Assembly (NCBI RefSeq): GCF_947507565.1
Contig: NC_089184.1
Coordinates: 1,364,001-1,428,000, forward strand
Source of the DNA: Oscarella lobularis
Taxonomy: Eukaryota; Porifera; Homoscleromorpha; Homosclerophorida; Oscarellidae
Reading direction: 5' to 3'
Length of the DNA: 64,000 nt
Shown: positions 25,144 through 38,288 of the stretch, piece after piece
Position numbering within the stretch: the first letter of the stretch is position 1
Layout of the letters: every line of letters begins with the position of its first letter
Program-made: the position numbers and the translations under genes
The notes under the pieces: model-generated
What the model saw: only the letters and a program-made list of their open reading frames with translations
Database searches by the model: none
Told to the model about the DNA's origin: nothing

Positions 25144-28100
25144 TTAATTTTCTTGTTGGCGTATCCACTGTCCCCCGCACATGCAAGAGTGTGTCCAATA
25201 GCTGCCCCATACGTCGAACAAGGAAAGTTCCTGATTAGTTCCTGATTCTCGTACCATCGACAACCCAGAGCACCTAAACATTTGCTAATAGATAATAGGT
25301 TTGATGGCAGTGAGAAGCATGCAGCGCACCTTGAACACTTTCTCATTAGACCTGATTCGTCAGAGGCAATAAAAAGAAGATCCACGATATCTCGTACAAT
25401 CATTGCAGTATTTCGCGGTGGTTCAAAGCCTTTCGGCGTCTTTAGGCCTAAAGAGACACACATAGTTCGGATGTGAAAGACAAAGACTTCAAAGATACCT
25501 GACGACAAGAAGGGATCGTGAGACTTCAGAGCCATTGGATGCTGAAAGTGCCCGGGACTGCAATCGAACTCATATTCAACAGGTTGGCTCATGTTTCCAT
25601 ATCGTCCAACGGTGAATCCTACGGTACCAAAGCTCGATTACATCAAACTCGTCCCATTAGATGACACCTTTGGCGAGCATCAGATGAATTGAAGAATCTA
25701 AGTCGGGCGGTGCAGGAACCAAAGGAACAGTCGAATCTTAATAGAGACAAAAGTATCCTTTAGGCGTTGTCACCTAAAATCGAATGCCCGCCGCCTCTTA
25801 CCTATGTCTCCCGCAACGGGGTCTTGGTGAGAGCTTTCGCGCTGTCTCTCGTTCCACAGCTTTGTGACCTGTTTGAACAAAACCGACAAGCAGTCCATGG
25901 AAGCTGAGCAGATCGATCAATTAATTAATTAAGAGATGAAAAGGCAAAGCGAAGGCTGCTGAGCTTACATGGCACTCTCGTGAACCTCGGCGAACAGCGC
26001 GGCTGCAGCTCAACCCAAATCTGAACGATGACTAACAATTCGCGGAGAAGACCTAGAGACGCGGTCCTGACATAAAAGGGCGCCTGTAACGACAAAAAAA
26101 TACACAATCGCGCGGCTGCGATCTCGTATACAGAACGGAATTCTCACCTTCGAAAGAGCCAAGCCGTTTTTCTGTATTAGAGACGATGCCGTGTCCACTG
26201 TCCACTGAACAAGGTGACGGCAACACAAAAGAGCCTCTAGAAGAATAGGTCGGTATGCTATAGTCACAGAACGACGGTTAACAGGGACTCAGTTACCAGG
26301 GCTTGGCAGCATGGATTCGTGAAGATTAATGCCTTTTCTCACTTCTTCGAGATCGTCCCTTTTGTCATTCTTCAGACCTTTGCGCGCGAGCGAACATTTG
26401 AATTTTACTATCGTGATTTTTCGCGACTATAAAACTGTACCAGTTAGCTGCTCTTCCGGCCACTTTCCGCCAACGTTATCCAGCGGACCGACCAGCAAGG
26501 CTTTGATATAGGAGCCCAGCGCGTTCAGTGTCAACTGTGAATGCGCGAGAGAAGCAGCATCAAAGCCGTCAGCTGAGCACCTGAAGCAAAAAAGAAAAGA
26601 GAGTCGTCCTGTATAGGTAATTCACAAAGGGGACTCTCTACCTACCGCCCCAACATGTAGAGCATAGAAAGATATTGCAAACAATGCAGCTCCTGCTGAG
26701 ATTGCGACTGAGCAGTAAATGAGCATTCAAGCTGCCTCCAAATCTCTTCGAAAAGACCTAAATATAACCGGACAACGTAAGCCTTAAAAAAAGAAGTCAA
26801 TGTGACGTACAAACCTTCCATCTTTGGTGTAGCGCAAAACGAGACAAGGACGTCCCACCAGTCTCGACCGGAGACAAGACCGTATAATAGCAAACTCGTG
26901 AACTGCTTAGCCATGTGAACCGGACTTAACACGTCTGCAGAAGAAAAGACGATTACCAAACGTCGCCTGAGACGAGACCTAAATCGTTCCTCTCTCTGTC
27001 TCACCTTGCTTCAAACCAAGTGCCCTGGGACTGAGTCTGAACACGAGAAATTCTCCCGCATCGGTAACCGTAGCAACGCAGCAGCTACACGGCGACGTGG
27101 CCAGAGCGACAGCGCGATGCGAGACAGCCTTTCGCGCCCTCTTCGAAGCTAACGATAATACATATAGAAAAGGGATACGCTAAAGAGACTTTGCTCAATG
27201 TTTTGCCTGGTATGAGATAGTGACCATCTGTAGAAAGATTGGCTTCGTCTCTACGAGAGACATGGACGGAAGCAATCAACGAAAGATTTTTTCTACGAGA
27301 AGAACGACGTTAATTAATAAATATTTTCTTTTGCCTTTTGAGACATATTACCGATCCAAGCACAACAATTTTCCCGTGCAGAGAGACACGATCACCGCAC
27401 CGCGCATTCCTCCGCCGCTGCTCGACGACGAGTCGCTTCGAAGGGGAAGAGTGAGACCCGGTCGTCGAATGCCCATTGCCGCTTCGCTTCCCATTGCGTA
27501 CGCGACGTCGTCGGAAGTGGATCCGGCAACGGATGGGATGCCCGCGAGAGCGAGCTCCGCGACGGAGCCGTCGTCGATGCGATAGCTCGCCTGTTTGATC
27601 CAGTTGAAGTCGGACATGGAGGACGAGCTGCTCTCCCATATCTCAACGTTGTTATCTGTCATGACACCTATAGAAAACATTTACCGTGTGCACGAGTGCT
27701 AGTTTGCAAGAGAGGTATCCACTTGCCTGATACATTGATTATAACCGAGAGAGCGGAGTGCCACTGAAGACACAATTTATTGATTTCTAATAAATAGGTC
27801 ATTTTCAAATAGAGATTATTTTTAAAAAAAAACATAGCCACGTACTGCTCGGCAAGTGAATCGACGACGTGTCCGTCACGTTAAATTGCGAACATTTCTC
27901 AATTTTCATCGTACATTTATCTATAGAGTTTCAAAGTAGGCATTAACACAGGCAGAACCAATGTACATACCCTTTCCAACCACATCCAGTGTAACTTGAT
28001 AGACGCTTATAATGCAATCTTGATCAGCAACGGCCACAGAAATAAGTCCATCTTTAAATAGATATACCGTAGGAAGCGGAAGAGAGAAAGACGTTTTTAC

Positions 28101-29102
28101 CTGGAGTCACTAGCAAGTCGCCAGCGCACATCTCTTTCTCTTTCCAATGAGGAAGTTGCTCGGAGGCGACGAGTCGATCTGACGCGAGTAAGGCCACGTG
28201 AAGCTGCAAAACGAATAGGTTTGTCTACTCGTGGGGCTATTAATAATAAAATCACCTTTCCGCTCGCTGAAAGACCGATGAATCCGTCAGTCGACTGGCC
28301 CCAAACGCCGCGAAGAACCGGACGACTTTTCGCAATGGGAAACACCTTGCTCCACGACAGAGATACTTCACCGAGCACTTGAAATGTATGCTAGGGAAAA
28401 AAAACATACACACAGTGACAGTAGAATCAACTAACTGAATCCTTTGAAATTATTTGCTATGCACCTGAGGCCCTCTCTGAAGCCAGGATAACCCAACGAA
28501 TCTTTCGCAGTCCGATAGAGTCCAAATGGACTTCCAAACGTTCGCGAAGTTCTCCTGTGAGATTGCACAACGTTTTAGGCCCCAATGCATTCTTCTCCGT
28601 CTCTGACTTACGTCAGCTTGCCATATAGAACATTTTCCACGCGTGTCGACCCCGAGCAACTTCGTGCCGTCGTAGTTCCACAGCAATCGATACACAAGAC
28701 CGCCGGCGTCAAAACTGCCAAAATTAAAATTTAATATCGCTCGAAATTCAATTTCTCGCAATCATCTTACGTCGTCCTCTCCCACGGTCTCTCTGGATAA
28801 ACGATGTGAACGAGATGCGAGCCTCGTCTAGAAATTAAAATTTGTGTGTAGAATTCGTTTCTTTTTCGAACAGCTTTCGCTCCGGCGTTACTTTAGCGAC
28901 GACGATGGAGATTCTGATGACGCAAAAGCGATTGCATTTGTCGTTGACCACGCAATGCTGGCGCTCTCTTCGGGAAGAACGCTAGGCGAAGAAGAACGCG
29001 CGCGTGAAAAGCGGAACGACGGGTCGACTTGTCACAAAAAACTCACCATTCAATCAGTCGAGAGCAATCAATGCTCCACTTCGTGCGGAAAGCGGGAGTC
29101 AT
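25144..29102 (-). CDS. MED16: MED16, Mediator tail-module subunit (WD-repeat N-terminus)
   Basis: The start at ATG 29102-29100 opens MTPAFRTKWSIDCSRLIEW. After an intron comes PEESASIAWSTTNAIAFASS, matching the human ACAWSCRNLIAF region. WD-like exons include YRLLWNYDGTKLLGVDTRGK and ERFVGLSWLQRG. C-terminal landmarks are SGRDWWDVLVSFC and LGLLRELLVIVQIWVELQPR. The final exon pair joins KCSRC to CSGLSMV and ends WTHSCMCGGQWIRQQEN, the conserved Cys cluster of MED16, with stop TAA 25146-25144. MED16 sits in the Mediator tail and relays activators to RNA polymerase II. Roughly twenty exons are spread over 4 kb. The last splice is inferred because it restores the CxxC...CMCGG pattern; reading through gives a worse match. 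Confidence 0.9.
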
Positions 29103-29386
29103 TCTTCTTGCGTTCTTCTTCTTGAAGCTTAGCGTGCTTTAGCCAAACCTGAGGCCGCAGCGAAGGAGGAGCTTATTTTAGCCCGGAGTTTACAGACTCC
29201 GCAAACCCGGAACAAAATCACGGTGTGACTTCCCAGAACCCGGCAGTAGATACGTAAATGGGTAAAAAAGCCGGGAGTGGGCGGGAAAAGTGCGATTCTA
29301 CGTAATCAAAACCCCCACCCAACCGTATCATTTACTCACTCCTACCTCATTGCTGCGACAGCTGCGTTTGCGTTCATTTTTTCCCT

Positions 29387-31779
29387 ATGCTTCGTCTGAG
29401 CGTCGTGCCACTTGCCTTGGCCATACTGGAAGCCACGTCAATGCAGCTTCCACCCTGCAGAGTCAACATTGCGTTGGACGAAGATGGATTGGATGTCCTA
29501 CCAGGTATCGCGAAAGACGTCCAGTCCACAGTATATGGCGATGTGATGCGCGCACGCGATCAGGTTTGCGACTCTTCGTCGGTGAAGTGCCTACGTACGG
29601 GGTTCGAGATGGAATAGAAACGCTCCTCTTTGGACGTTTTTTGGCTCTCATGAAAGGATTCGAAATCGGGCACGAATACACAAAACTTCCGTTTTTGATA
29701 TGGACAACCGATTCCAGATCATCGGTAAGATTGCCAAAGCTTACTTTCGATTTATTGTGTAATTTAATTATTTTCCAAGCTAAACTACAGTGTAACGGCA
29801 TCCAGCTCAGACTTGGCAGTTTCCTCACCTCCGAATCTTGGTTCTCAACCAAACAAAGGACTCTTATTCTTTTACAACGGATCAGACCCCAGTGAAAAAT
29901 ACATACCTAGTATTGAAATTATATAGCGCCTAAAGCCGTTTAGAATTCTTATTACAGATACTGAAATTATTGCGCCCTGTGATGGAATAGCTGGGCAAGT
30001 AGACTACCAATTGAGTTACTCCGTCACGGGCAGCAACTGCGTAGGTTATCGTCTGGAGCTTGACTTGAAGAAAATTTGCATAGGTAAAAATGAATGCGCC
30101 AGGCAAACTCTAGGTTGTAACGTATCGAGGGTTCTTACTAGACTGCAAGCTCCAAAACTCGTGTAGACCTATTCCGACAACAAATACAAGTCCGCCTACG
30201 TCAAATCCCTCTGTATCGAATTTCCCTACTGTCTTTTCTACTGCTTCAATTGAAACACCCACTGGGACGCCAACAGCATCATCATCCTCGTTTACAACAG
30301 CAACTAGCAATGGGCAAGTAACTGACGACGATAGAACAATGCTTCTTATCACTATTAGTGGCTCCATCGGCTTTCTGTTCCTATTGACTATCTTTCTCAT
30401 AATCATTATTGCTATGAGAAAAAGACAGAGTAGAAACAGAGAAGCAAAGTCTACCTTTACACTGCCGCAACCAAAAGAATCAAAGCAAGACCAATGGACA
30501 ATTGCACCAAGTAGCCTTCTCTTTCAAGAAAAGCTCGGAGAAGGGGCATTTGGGAACGTTTACAAGGCACTATTAAACACCTACGTTGATGGCGTGCCAT
30601 CCAAGACAACGGTGGCAGTCAAGTGCCTTAAAGGTGACATTCTCCCAGTATTAGATGTATTTTTATCGCAAACTATTTCCCACAGCATCAGCAGAAAAAG
30701 AGCAACTTACTATGATGCAGAAGGAAATTGGTGTCATGAAAGCAATGAAAGACGTGGAGGGCAATGAACCTCACCCGCATATTCTTCAGATGATTGGCCA
30801 CTACAGCGGAAACTGGCTCACAGAATCCGTCATGCTCGTGCTGGAAATCGCCGACTTGGGCAATCTTCTCAGCTATCTAAGAGCCAATAGGCCAAAGGTA
30901 ATCAGAGTCCCCGGCCACCATCAAAGCGAGGTGGGAAATCAGTTCTTTCGCAGGGCAACGATGATAGTGATGACGACGACGAGGACATCAACTCAAGTGA
31001 AACAAAGAACTACAGAGATCAGAAAGGATCGGTCAGTAGCACTGTCAGCGTAGATAGTCACTTTCCTGGACCAGAAGATTTCGCGCTGGAATGCCTCCAA
31101 ATTGCTGAGAATATTGCTTCAGGAATGGTCAGCACTTCCATATAGAGCTAAAATAATAAAAAACAAATCTGTTTTTGACTATAGGCTTGGATGGAAGCGA
31201 ACCGCTTTGTTCACCGCGATTTAGCCGCCCGAAACGTGCTGCTGACGCGGAAAGACGATCGAAAAATCGCCAAAATATCTGACTTCGGCATGGGCCGCGA
31301 GGTGTATGAGTCCGGAATGTACAAATGGCAGAAAGGTCAGCGTGTGCCCGTCAAATGGTGGTCCCCCGAATCATTGGAATTATACGAGTGCACAACTAAA
31401 GGCGACGTGTAAGACCCCAGTCAAAAACAGTACAATACCAAAACCCGGGCTCATTTCATTTAGGTGGTCATACGGTGTTGTTCTGTGGGAAATGGCCACG
31501 CTCGGACGATGTCCCTACCCTGGTATTGCCCTCGTGGAGCTCTTACCGAAACTCAAGGATGGCTACCGATTGCCTAAGCCGGAGTCCTGCTCTGATGAAG
31601 CGTACGTGACGCAAACTTGCTTCGCGTAGAAGAATTCTACTTTTTCTTTCAGGTACGCACTAATGAGTTCTTGCTGGAAGTACTGCCCCCAAAAGAGGCC
31701 AAAATTCAGAGAACTGCTTTGTCAACTGCAAGAAATGATGAGCTCGGAGAGAAATTATCTTCCCGTTCTGTGTACCTGA
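29387..31779 (+). CDS. Receptor tyrosine kinase with Ser/Thr/Pro stalk and acidic kinase insert
   Basis: ATG 29387 gives a signal peptide (MLRLSVVPLALAILEATS). The ectodomain is short, about 200 residues, with no recognised Ig, FN3 or EGF domain. It ends in a mucin-like Ser/Thr/Pro stalk (about 30155-30330), followed by a transmembrane helix (LLITISGSIGFLFLLTIFLI). The kinase shows GEGAFGNVYKA, TTVAVKCLKG, FVHRDLAARNVLL, KISDFGMGREV, VPVKWWSPESLEL and WSYGVVLWEMATLGRCPYPG. An acidic insert (DDSDDDDEDINSSE, near 30960-31010) splits the kinase, as in the FGFR/PDGFR/VEGFR class. The domain ends CWKYCPQKRPKFRELLCQLQ, then stop TGA 31777-31779, leaving almost no tail. The ligand is unknown. The second ectodomain exon border is uncertain. 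Confidence 0.82.
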
Positions 31780-31993
31780 TTGGTGCCATCGAGAAGAAAA
31801 CTGTGTACACCTACCCTAAGCTTAGATTGAGACTTTAGACTATGCCAAAATTCACCAGCAGCGAATGTCTATTAACACCATTTAGTTTGTACAAGCACAG
31901 CAGGTTCTACCTGAGGATTTTGCAAGCAATATGCCAGACTTCTATCTCTATCTACAAGTACTGTCATCTTACCACACAAACGAGCGTCAGCCG

Positions 31994-33550
31994 TCAGGAA
32001 TCTTTTCTTTGGCCCAGCCTGGCCGATAACCCCGTAAAAACAGCAGGAGTGCTTGGCAAACAGATTCCATCCTGCAGATGTCGCATTTCGTCAAGAGCCT
32101 AAAGAGTCAGTGTTAAACTAAAACGAACGAGATTCCACGGTAGCCGTACTGCGTTGATTGTGGTAATGCTGTCGGACAAAGAAAGACTAAACGAGCTAGA
32201 ACAAACAGTATCACTTGCTATTCTCATTGCTTAGAGAGCACCAACCTGAGTCTTGATCTCACCGGATCAAAACTACACATTCCCTTTAGAGGAAAGTATC
32301 GAGCCACAAGAGGATCAATAGCTGACATTTGACAGGCCAGAAGGAACGTCGAAGCCGTAAAACAAAATAGACTACCAAAGACAAACAAATCCGTCAACTC
32401 CCATCAAGATCGCATTACGCCAACTTACACCAAAAGAGCGATGAACGTGAATAAGGTAGACTGAGACGCACTGAATCTCTTCGTGAGCGAAGAGGGAAAC
32501 TGCAGCAGTCCTACGTAGATAAAAAGATAGAAAAACATACGCTTTAGCATTGACTGCTGAAGTATACCAGTGCAAGACAGTTGAAGAAAATCCTGCAGCC
32601 GACTAAATAAAGTGAGATCGCTATCACTCTTTTCACTCTCTATCTCTGGCTCTTTCTGCTCAGATGAAGGTTTTTCCGGCTCTTTCGGCTCGGGTTCTTC
32701 AGAGACTTCTGAGGAATGTCCAGTGTCTACAATAGGCTCTTCTTCTTTGACATCAGAAAATGTTGAAACGGTTGACGATGATGACAACGAAGTTCGTTCG
32801 TCTTGCTGATTTTCTTTATCAGTCTCAATGCCAACAAATTCCTTCTGATCAGACACGATAAAATCTTTCTGGAAGACGCGATTCTTTTCCGCAGGCGTCT
32901 GCGGATGATAATGACGTCGTTTTCGTTGTCGAAGCTGCTCAATCGTCAATGGCTGCGCAAGAAAAAAATTATTAATAGCACCGGAGACCACTCGAGCAAA
33001 AAGCAATGACGCACTTTTCCGTTGATGACGGCACGCCAAATGCAAAACAAAAGACGGTGGGTTTCATTTCGACGCAGAAACGAAGAGAAATGATACTATA
33101 CGTAAGCGTAACTTTAAATAGCCACTGTAGAAGACGATACTACACGAACCTGAACGCCGTTCTTCATTTCAATGCCTATAGCATTTGGAAATATACGAGC
33201 AGTCATTTCCTGCCTCAGACAGGCAATTTGAGAGCAATCGATGGTCACCTACACGCAATACCACGTCTATAAAACGAGACAACTACCGTACGCGTCATCG
33301 GAAACCTTCTTTTCTATTCCGAGAATGTTCGCGTGGAAGCAAAAATATCTCGGAGTGACGTACAGTCGGCCGGAAATCAGAATTTCCTTTTTCAAAGCAC
33401 AACCAAACGCTGCAGGTGCGATAAACCGGAAACTGACGACATCGAACTATTTTCGAAGCCAACAATCTTACAGTCAAAGACGTCTTCGCCATCCGGCAAG
33501 GCCGGAAAGTGACGAAGCAGAGTCTCCGAAGATGGCTTCCTATTTAGCAT
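31994..33550 (-). CDS. GRAM-domain single-pass membrane protein (GRAMD2-like)
   Basis: ATG 33550-33548 opens MLNRKPSSETLLRHFPALPD. Exons then assemble a GRAM domain: FGCALKKEILISGRLYVTPR, YFCFHANILG, QEMTARIFPNAIGIEMKNGV and YHFSSFLRRNETHRLLFCIW. An acidic, Ser/Glu/Pro-rich linker follows (32600-32830). Near the C-terminus is a hydrophobic helix, TLFTFIALLV then LFCFTASTFLLAC. GRAM-membrane proteins of this kind sit at ER-plasma-membrane contacts and bind phosphoinositides. No VASt sterol-transfer domain is seen, so it fits GRAMD2/3 better than GRAMD1. The 3' end is ambiguous: reading on gives a stop at 32224-32226, while two further introns give a stop at 31994-31996. An upstream exon is possible because an acceptor-like TAG precedes the ATG. 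Confidence 0.72.
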
Positions 33551-34581
33551 TGCCTACGGGAAGAAACCGGATCCCAAAGGTCAAATAATTCGATTCCTAG
33601 ACGGGACCGAGCGGGGGAAGCGATTAATCGGCGGTGTTCCCCTTTTTCCGAACGATACGCGACCGTGAAGCGACCGAACGACCGGCGCGCGTTTAGCGCG
33701 TCGTCGCAGGTGCCGCGCCTCCGCCGCGACGATGGGGTGTGAGAGCGGATGCTGAACGACGATACGAGCCGGCGGCGGCGAAGGGATAGAGACGTCTCGC
33801 GCGTTCTCTGCGCCGACTTCTCCACGAAGCGCGAGTCGAGGGTTCGATCGGGCGCGTAGGGGGAAGAGCGGGGACATGCGATCTGTCACGCCACCGTCTC
33901 GAGACTTCCGGGAGGGGAAAAAAGTTCGCGTCGAATGAGGAAAGGAAAAGACAAAAAACCCACGAGCTATTCGCTTCCGAACCGAAGACCCGGGGTAGAG
34001 TTCTGAATGAAGCGAAAGCGTCGCGGTGCGAACGAACCGGTTTTCTCCAGCCGATCGGCCGCTTTCTTTCCCGTTTCGCCAGCGCGGGCGTGTTGGCGAT
34101 TGCGCGCGGCGTCGATCGGTCGTCTCGAGTGTTGCAAAAGGGACTTTATTTCGGGAGCTATCGACTCCCCTCACGCGAGACGCACAAATGGTGAGCGATT
34201 GATTGTTGACGCCAACGCCAAAGCGAACGATGATCAGGTGATGACGGATGGGGGCGGAGCGACTACGAATTCTTTTTTTTCTGGGGCGTGTACAGCCTAA
34301 CCTAACCTAACCTAAAGGTGCGCGGGGTCGTCTTACTCACCTCTAACGCTTGAAGAGAATTTCTTGCCGCGCCCTCGCATTTATCTGCTAACGATTCGCC
34401 GAGCGATCTAGACCACCGTCACCTCTGTGAATCGAATTCGATGCGTTCGATTGATTGGCTAACTTCTCTTTGTCGCCTCGACGCCCGCTCATCGATCGTT
34501 TTTCGACAGCGCTTAGCGAGATTCGCGAGAGAGGAGAGAACGTTGGGCTTTGGCGTGCGCTAGCACTTCCTAGATGTCGTC
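33551..34581. other. CpG-rich intergenic/promoter region between GRAM gene and THYN1
   Basis: This 1 kb is rich in CG dinucleotides. It has long overlapping open frames on both strands, but none has an ATG start with family similarity. It contains four CCTAA units at 34298-34317. It probably holds the divergent promoters and untranslated first exons of both neighbours. Confidence 0.5.
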
Positions 34582-35222
34582 ATGAAGCGGCGACGAGATG
34601 GGAGTTCAGACACGGCGGCGAAAAAGCTTGAGGGCTCTCGTTTTTGGCTGTTCAAATCCGAGCCAGAAAGTCGTCTTGTTAACGGAATTGACGTTAAATT
34701 CGGCGTCGACGATTTGGAAAAAGAACCGGAGCAAACAGCGTGCTGGGACGGAGTCCGAAATTACCAAGCTCGAAATTTTATGCGCGATCAAATGCGCGTC
34801 GGCGACTTGGGATTTTTCTATCACAGCAACTGCAAGCGACCGGGAATTGCTGGAATTGTTGAAATCGTGAAATCCGGGTGTGCCTAAATCAAAACTATCC
34901 TCACACGTGACCAAAATTAAAAGTGGGTTCTTGTAGGTACGTTGATCACACGCAATTTGATCGTCATGATCCTCACTATGATCCAAAGAGCTCTCGTGTC
35001 GATCCTCGCTGGTACATGGTCGATGTGAAGCTCGTGCGACGAACGAGACGTTTTATTTCGCTGAAAGAATTGAAGGAACTGCATCAAGCGCACAGTCGGT
35101 CTGGTGGTCCTTTGAAACGACTCGCGTTGTTCACAACAGCTCGGCTCTCTGTGCAACCAGTCACTAGGGAAGAGTTTGACTTCATAACAACGACACTAGA
35201 GAAGGAGAAAGAGAAAGGATAG
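34582..35222 (+). CDS. THYN1: THYN1, EVE-domain thymocyte nuclear protein 1
   Basis: There are two exons, 34582-34877 and 34937-35222. A basic start (MKRRRDGSSDTAAKK) leads into the EVE domain: FWLFKSEPESR, FGVDDLEKEPEQTACWDGVR, NYQARNFMRDQMRVGDLGFF, YHSNCKRPGIAGIVEIVKSG. After the intron come HYDPKSSRVDPRWYMVDVKL and LALFTTARLSVQPVTREEFD. The EVE fold is PUA-like and binds modified bases; THYN1 is linked to modified cytosine recognition and apoptosis in vertebrates. It is close to full length compared with the family. The stop at 35222 converges on STRA6-like A, with 84 bp between stops. Confidence 0.94.
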
Positions 35223-35306
35223 AAAGCCTAACCTAAAATGTGACTGTTTAGTTTTGCTGTACGCGTTTCGTTTTTTTTTCCTGTTCCATATAAATGACTC
35301 ATCTCT

Positions 35307-35322
35307 TTACGTGACTTCTCCA

Positions 35323-35354
<32 letters not shown>

Positions 35355-38199
35355 ATATATCAGTTTCTCGTGCAATGAATGCTTCTTTTCTTCGTCAACC
35401 AATACTACGTCATCCGCCTTCAAGGTTTTGATGTCTTTTTGATCTAGACAGGAATCATCAGACGGTAGATTGTGTACTCGATCACGTATGAGAGACGGAT
35501 TATTGTGAAGGGTGAGGGCTAGATGCCACCTGTTTCGCAAACGACAAGACTTGTACTTTGAGACTTCTTGAATCTTTAGCTCCTCGTCACCCTGACCTAG
35601 TCCGATTCGTTCTAATAAGAAACTAAAATAAAGATTACTTGAATTCTCTTTTCTTATGGATTTCTGCAGGAGCGCACAAAAGGCTACCATAGCTGGATTG
35701 GTCATCAAATTGTCCACGTACAAGGAACATATGTAGCTTCTGTATCCTATAGACGTGCATGGCCTCGTCAATCATGCAGGCGATTACTAGAAAAAAAGCG
35801 CACCTCCGTCTCGCAGTTCCAGACCTCGAGGAAGAATTGGTCTATCCAAACGCTGCAGCAGGACAAAGCCTGCTACGAGACCGGGAATAACCCGACGAAA
35901 CAACGCTGAAAACAAGCCAACTAAAACGTTGTAGAAAAGAAGAAAGTAGTAGTAGGCCTGATAAAGTCGTCTGCAGCAAAAAAACGTTAATTAAATACTA
36001 GCATTATAGAGATGAAGAGAACTGACCTGTTTTGTATTGCCATATGCTCGCGCGGTTTTTCAAGCAGTGAACGGCAAGCAAAAGTAAAGCCAAAGAAGAC
36101 AACAAACGAAATGATGAACGGTCCTCTACACAAGAGAAAAAGGTGATTGCCCCTCCCGCTCAGCCATCATGTATGAATACATCAAGACTTCTAAACCGAT
36201 TACAATGATTTGTGGCGCCAGTTTGATAAGCCAGCCAAAAGCGCTCACAGCCACCAAAGCAGCAAGCAGCAGCATCGAGATCAAAGTCCATCCTGCCGTA
36301 AAGATTTAGCTTTCCTTCTCACTAACGATAAGCGTTTCTTCTTACCCCAAACAACGTGACCTATCTGATAGCCGGCGTATCTCAGTGCACCTGCCTATAT
36401 TAGATACCGTAAACTACTGTATCTATTCTTCTTTTCACTTACGACAACAGAAACTGGCCCTATGTTACTGATGGTGGCATCGCGAGGAAGGAAACTTCGA
36501 TTACCGCGGTATATTCTGAACATGTGCTTTCTGAAAAGAAAAGAACTCATCGCTTCACTGCATGGTATAATCATTAATGTCCGAAACCAACCTGTAGCAG
36601 ACCAAGGCATGAATGGCATTGGCCGAAACAATGATAGAAGCCAAAATTGTTGAACAAAAAGCACACCCTACGGACAAAAAGTGTAATGAATGCAGATAGA
36701 GTACGAACTTACCATTGAAAGTATCACTAAGATTCCTCAATACAGATACACTAAAGTTCGTATTAGCAATTATCTGGGCGATTCCCTTTTCTGTCAGATT
36801 GTCCAACTGAACCACGGCATCAATACTGATGGCCAGCATCTTTGGTACACAAAAGTAAATAATTAAAATAATTATTGTACTATTGATTAATAAACCGTTT
36901 ACCATATAAACGCATAGGATACAGATAAAAGTTGTTGATAAAATTCGTAAAGGATATAGGAAATCTGTTGTCAAAAAACATATTTTCTATTTAAAGCCTT
37001 CCCCGTTTCAACCTACCGTCTTTAGATTTGTAGGAAATTTCGTCAAACCACAGACGAAAGCCGACGGCTCGCAATCGTTGAAAGTGACCCGTCTTATTCG
37101 TAGCGTTCGATTCAAAGGAGGAGACTCTAGATGCACATCAAGTCTACTTCGTCTAATAATAAAAAAATGAGGAGCTGCTCTAACTTTTCCTTTCGAAGAA
37201 GCTGGCAAACATGCCTGATCTGATGCGGTTCTAATTGCACGCAATTCTCATCTTCTTGAACGGTCTGTTGAAAACGTAATCGCACTTCTTGAACCAAACG
37301 AATAATAAACCACGCAGCAAGAACAAACAGGCACAAATATGGCATAAGAATAGCCACCTAGACAGCAGGAAAGAAAGGAGAGTGTATAAGGAATGCAATT
37401 TCTCGGCGGTTGTCACGTACTCGTGCAGCGCGCGACGTCAAAAAACCTTCAGATCCTCCACAAAGAGCAAGCAGCAAAATCAGTAAGAGTGACCTGAAAT
37501 AGTGCATTGACGATGCAGTCAGTGAGATGACGGATGAACCCTGTCTCACAATGTAGTCGAATAGAGAAGGCCTACGACGTAGCCCAGAACACGACGGGGT
37601 GCGTCAATGGAGACAAACAACGGCGCATTGTACAGGCAGGGAAGCAAGACAATCATCGGCGTCAAAATCGCTGCAAAAAAAGAAGACATTCCAAGCCTTC
37701 CAAGTGTTCTATATGGTACTTACATCTAGCGAGACGACTGGTGCTCCCAAAGGAAATTCCGTAACTCACCATAAAGAACAGCTGCACGCTTGTGGCACCG
37801 AATGCCATAGTATAGGCAAAACGATTGCGGAAGCCCAGAAGAATTTTCATAGGCCTGCAAAACAGTCAGATCACCATTCCTGTCAAGAGTTCGTGCTGTA
37901 TGCACTCACGCCACCAATCCTGGTCTGCCGCCAAGACAGCCATGACAAAGACGACGACGTTTCTGAACGAAAGCAAACGCGACGAGAATAACCAGCTAAA
38001 GGATCTGATTGGTATGAATGGTGGTGCACTTGTGGTTGTGGTTGGCCTTTACCGCGACTGCAGTCATGCTAAGGAACGTCACGATTTGTCCTTCAGCAGA
38101 GCAACTAAAACACGACTGATTTCAGCGATTTTTGCTCGGTTAAACTCACAAGCCCGACGGCAACGCCCTTGAGTTCGAAGAGTTCGTGGGACTCGTCAT
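35307..38199 (-). CDS. STRA6-like multi-pass retinoid-uptake receptor, copy A
   Basis: Start ATG 38199-38197 (MTSPTNSSNSRALPSGL) gives an extracellular Asn-rich N-terminus. The exons then encode many hydrophobic helices: NRFAYTMAFGATSVQLFFMV, ILMPYLCLFVLAAWFIIRLV and FCSTILASIIVSANAIHALV. The C-terminal block reads NPAMVAFCALLQKS, then RNRWHLALTLHNNPSLIRDR. These match the STRA6 signatures SHPAMTAFCSLL and RARWGLAYTLLHNPTL. A Ser run encoded by a CTG/CTT repeat precedes stop TAA 35309-35307. STRA6 is the plasma-membrane receptor that moves retinol from RBP4 to the cytosol. The substrate here is inferred only. Copy B lies directly upstream on the same strand, its stop 90 bp from this start. 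Confidence 0.85.
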
Positions 38200-38288
38200 C
38201 TCTTACGGGTCGCACGTGACAGGCTAACTACTGTACACGACAAAAACAATGCACATACCAATTTGCTGCAGCGGTGCGCATTTCAGTT

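Noticed and set aside
32168-32237. Plus-strand ORF reading LSDKERLNELEQTVSLAI
   Set aside because: It looks protein-like but is 23 residues, has no splice partners, and overlaps the minus-strand 3' part of the GRAM gene.
33581-34174. 197-aa minus-strand ORF upstream of the GRAM gene
   Set aside because: It begins at GTG, is Arg/Pro-rich in a CpG-rich promoter region, and shows no family similarity. Another minus-strand frame overlaps it.
34298-34317. Four CCTAA units resembling an arthropod-type telomere repeat
   Set aside because: Too short, interstitial and between genes; other CCTAA dimers occur nearby. Not evidence for a telomere.
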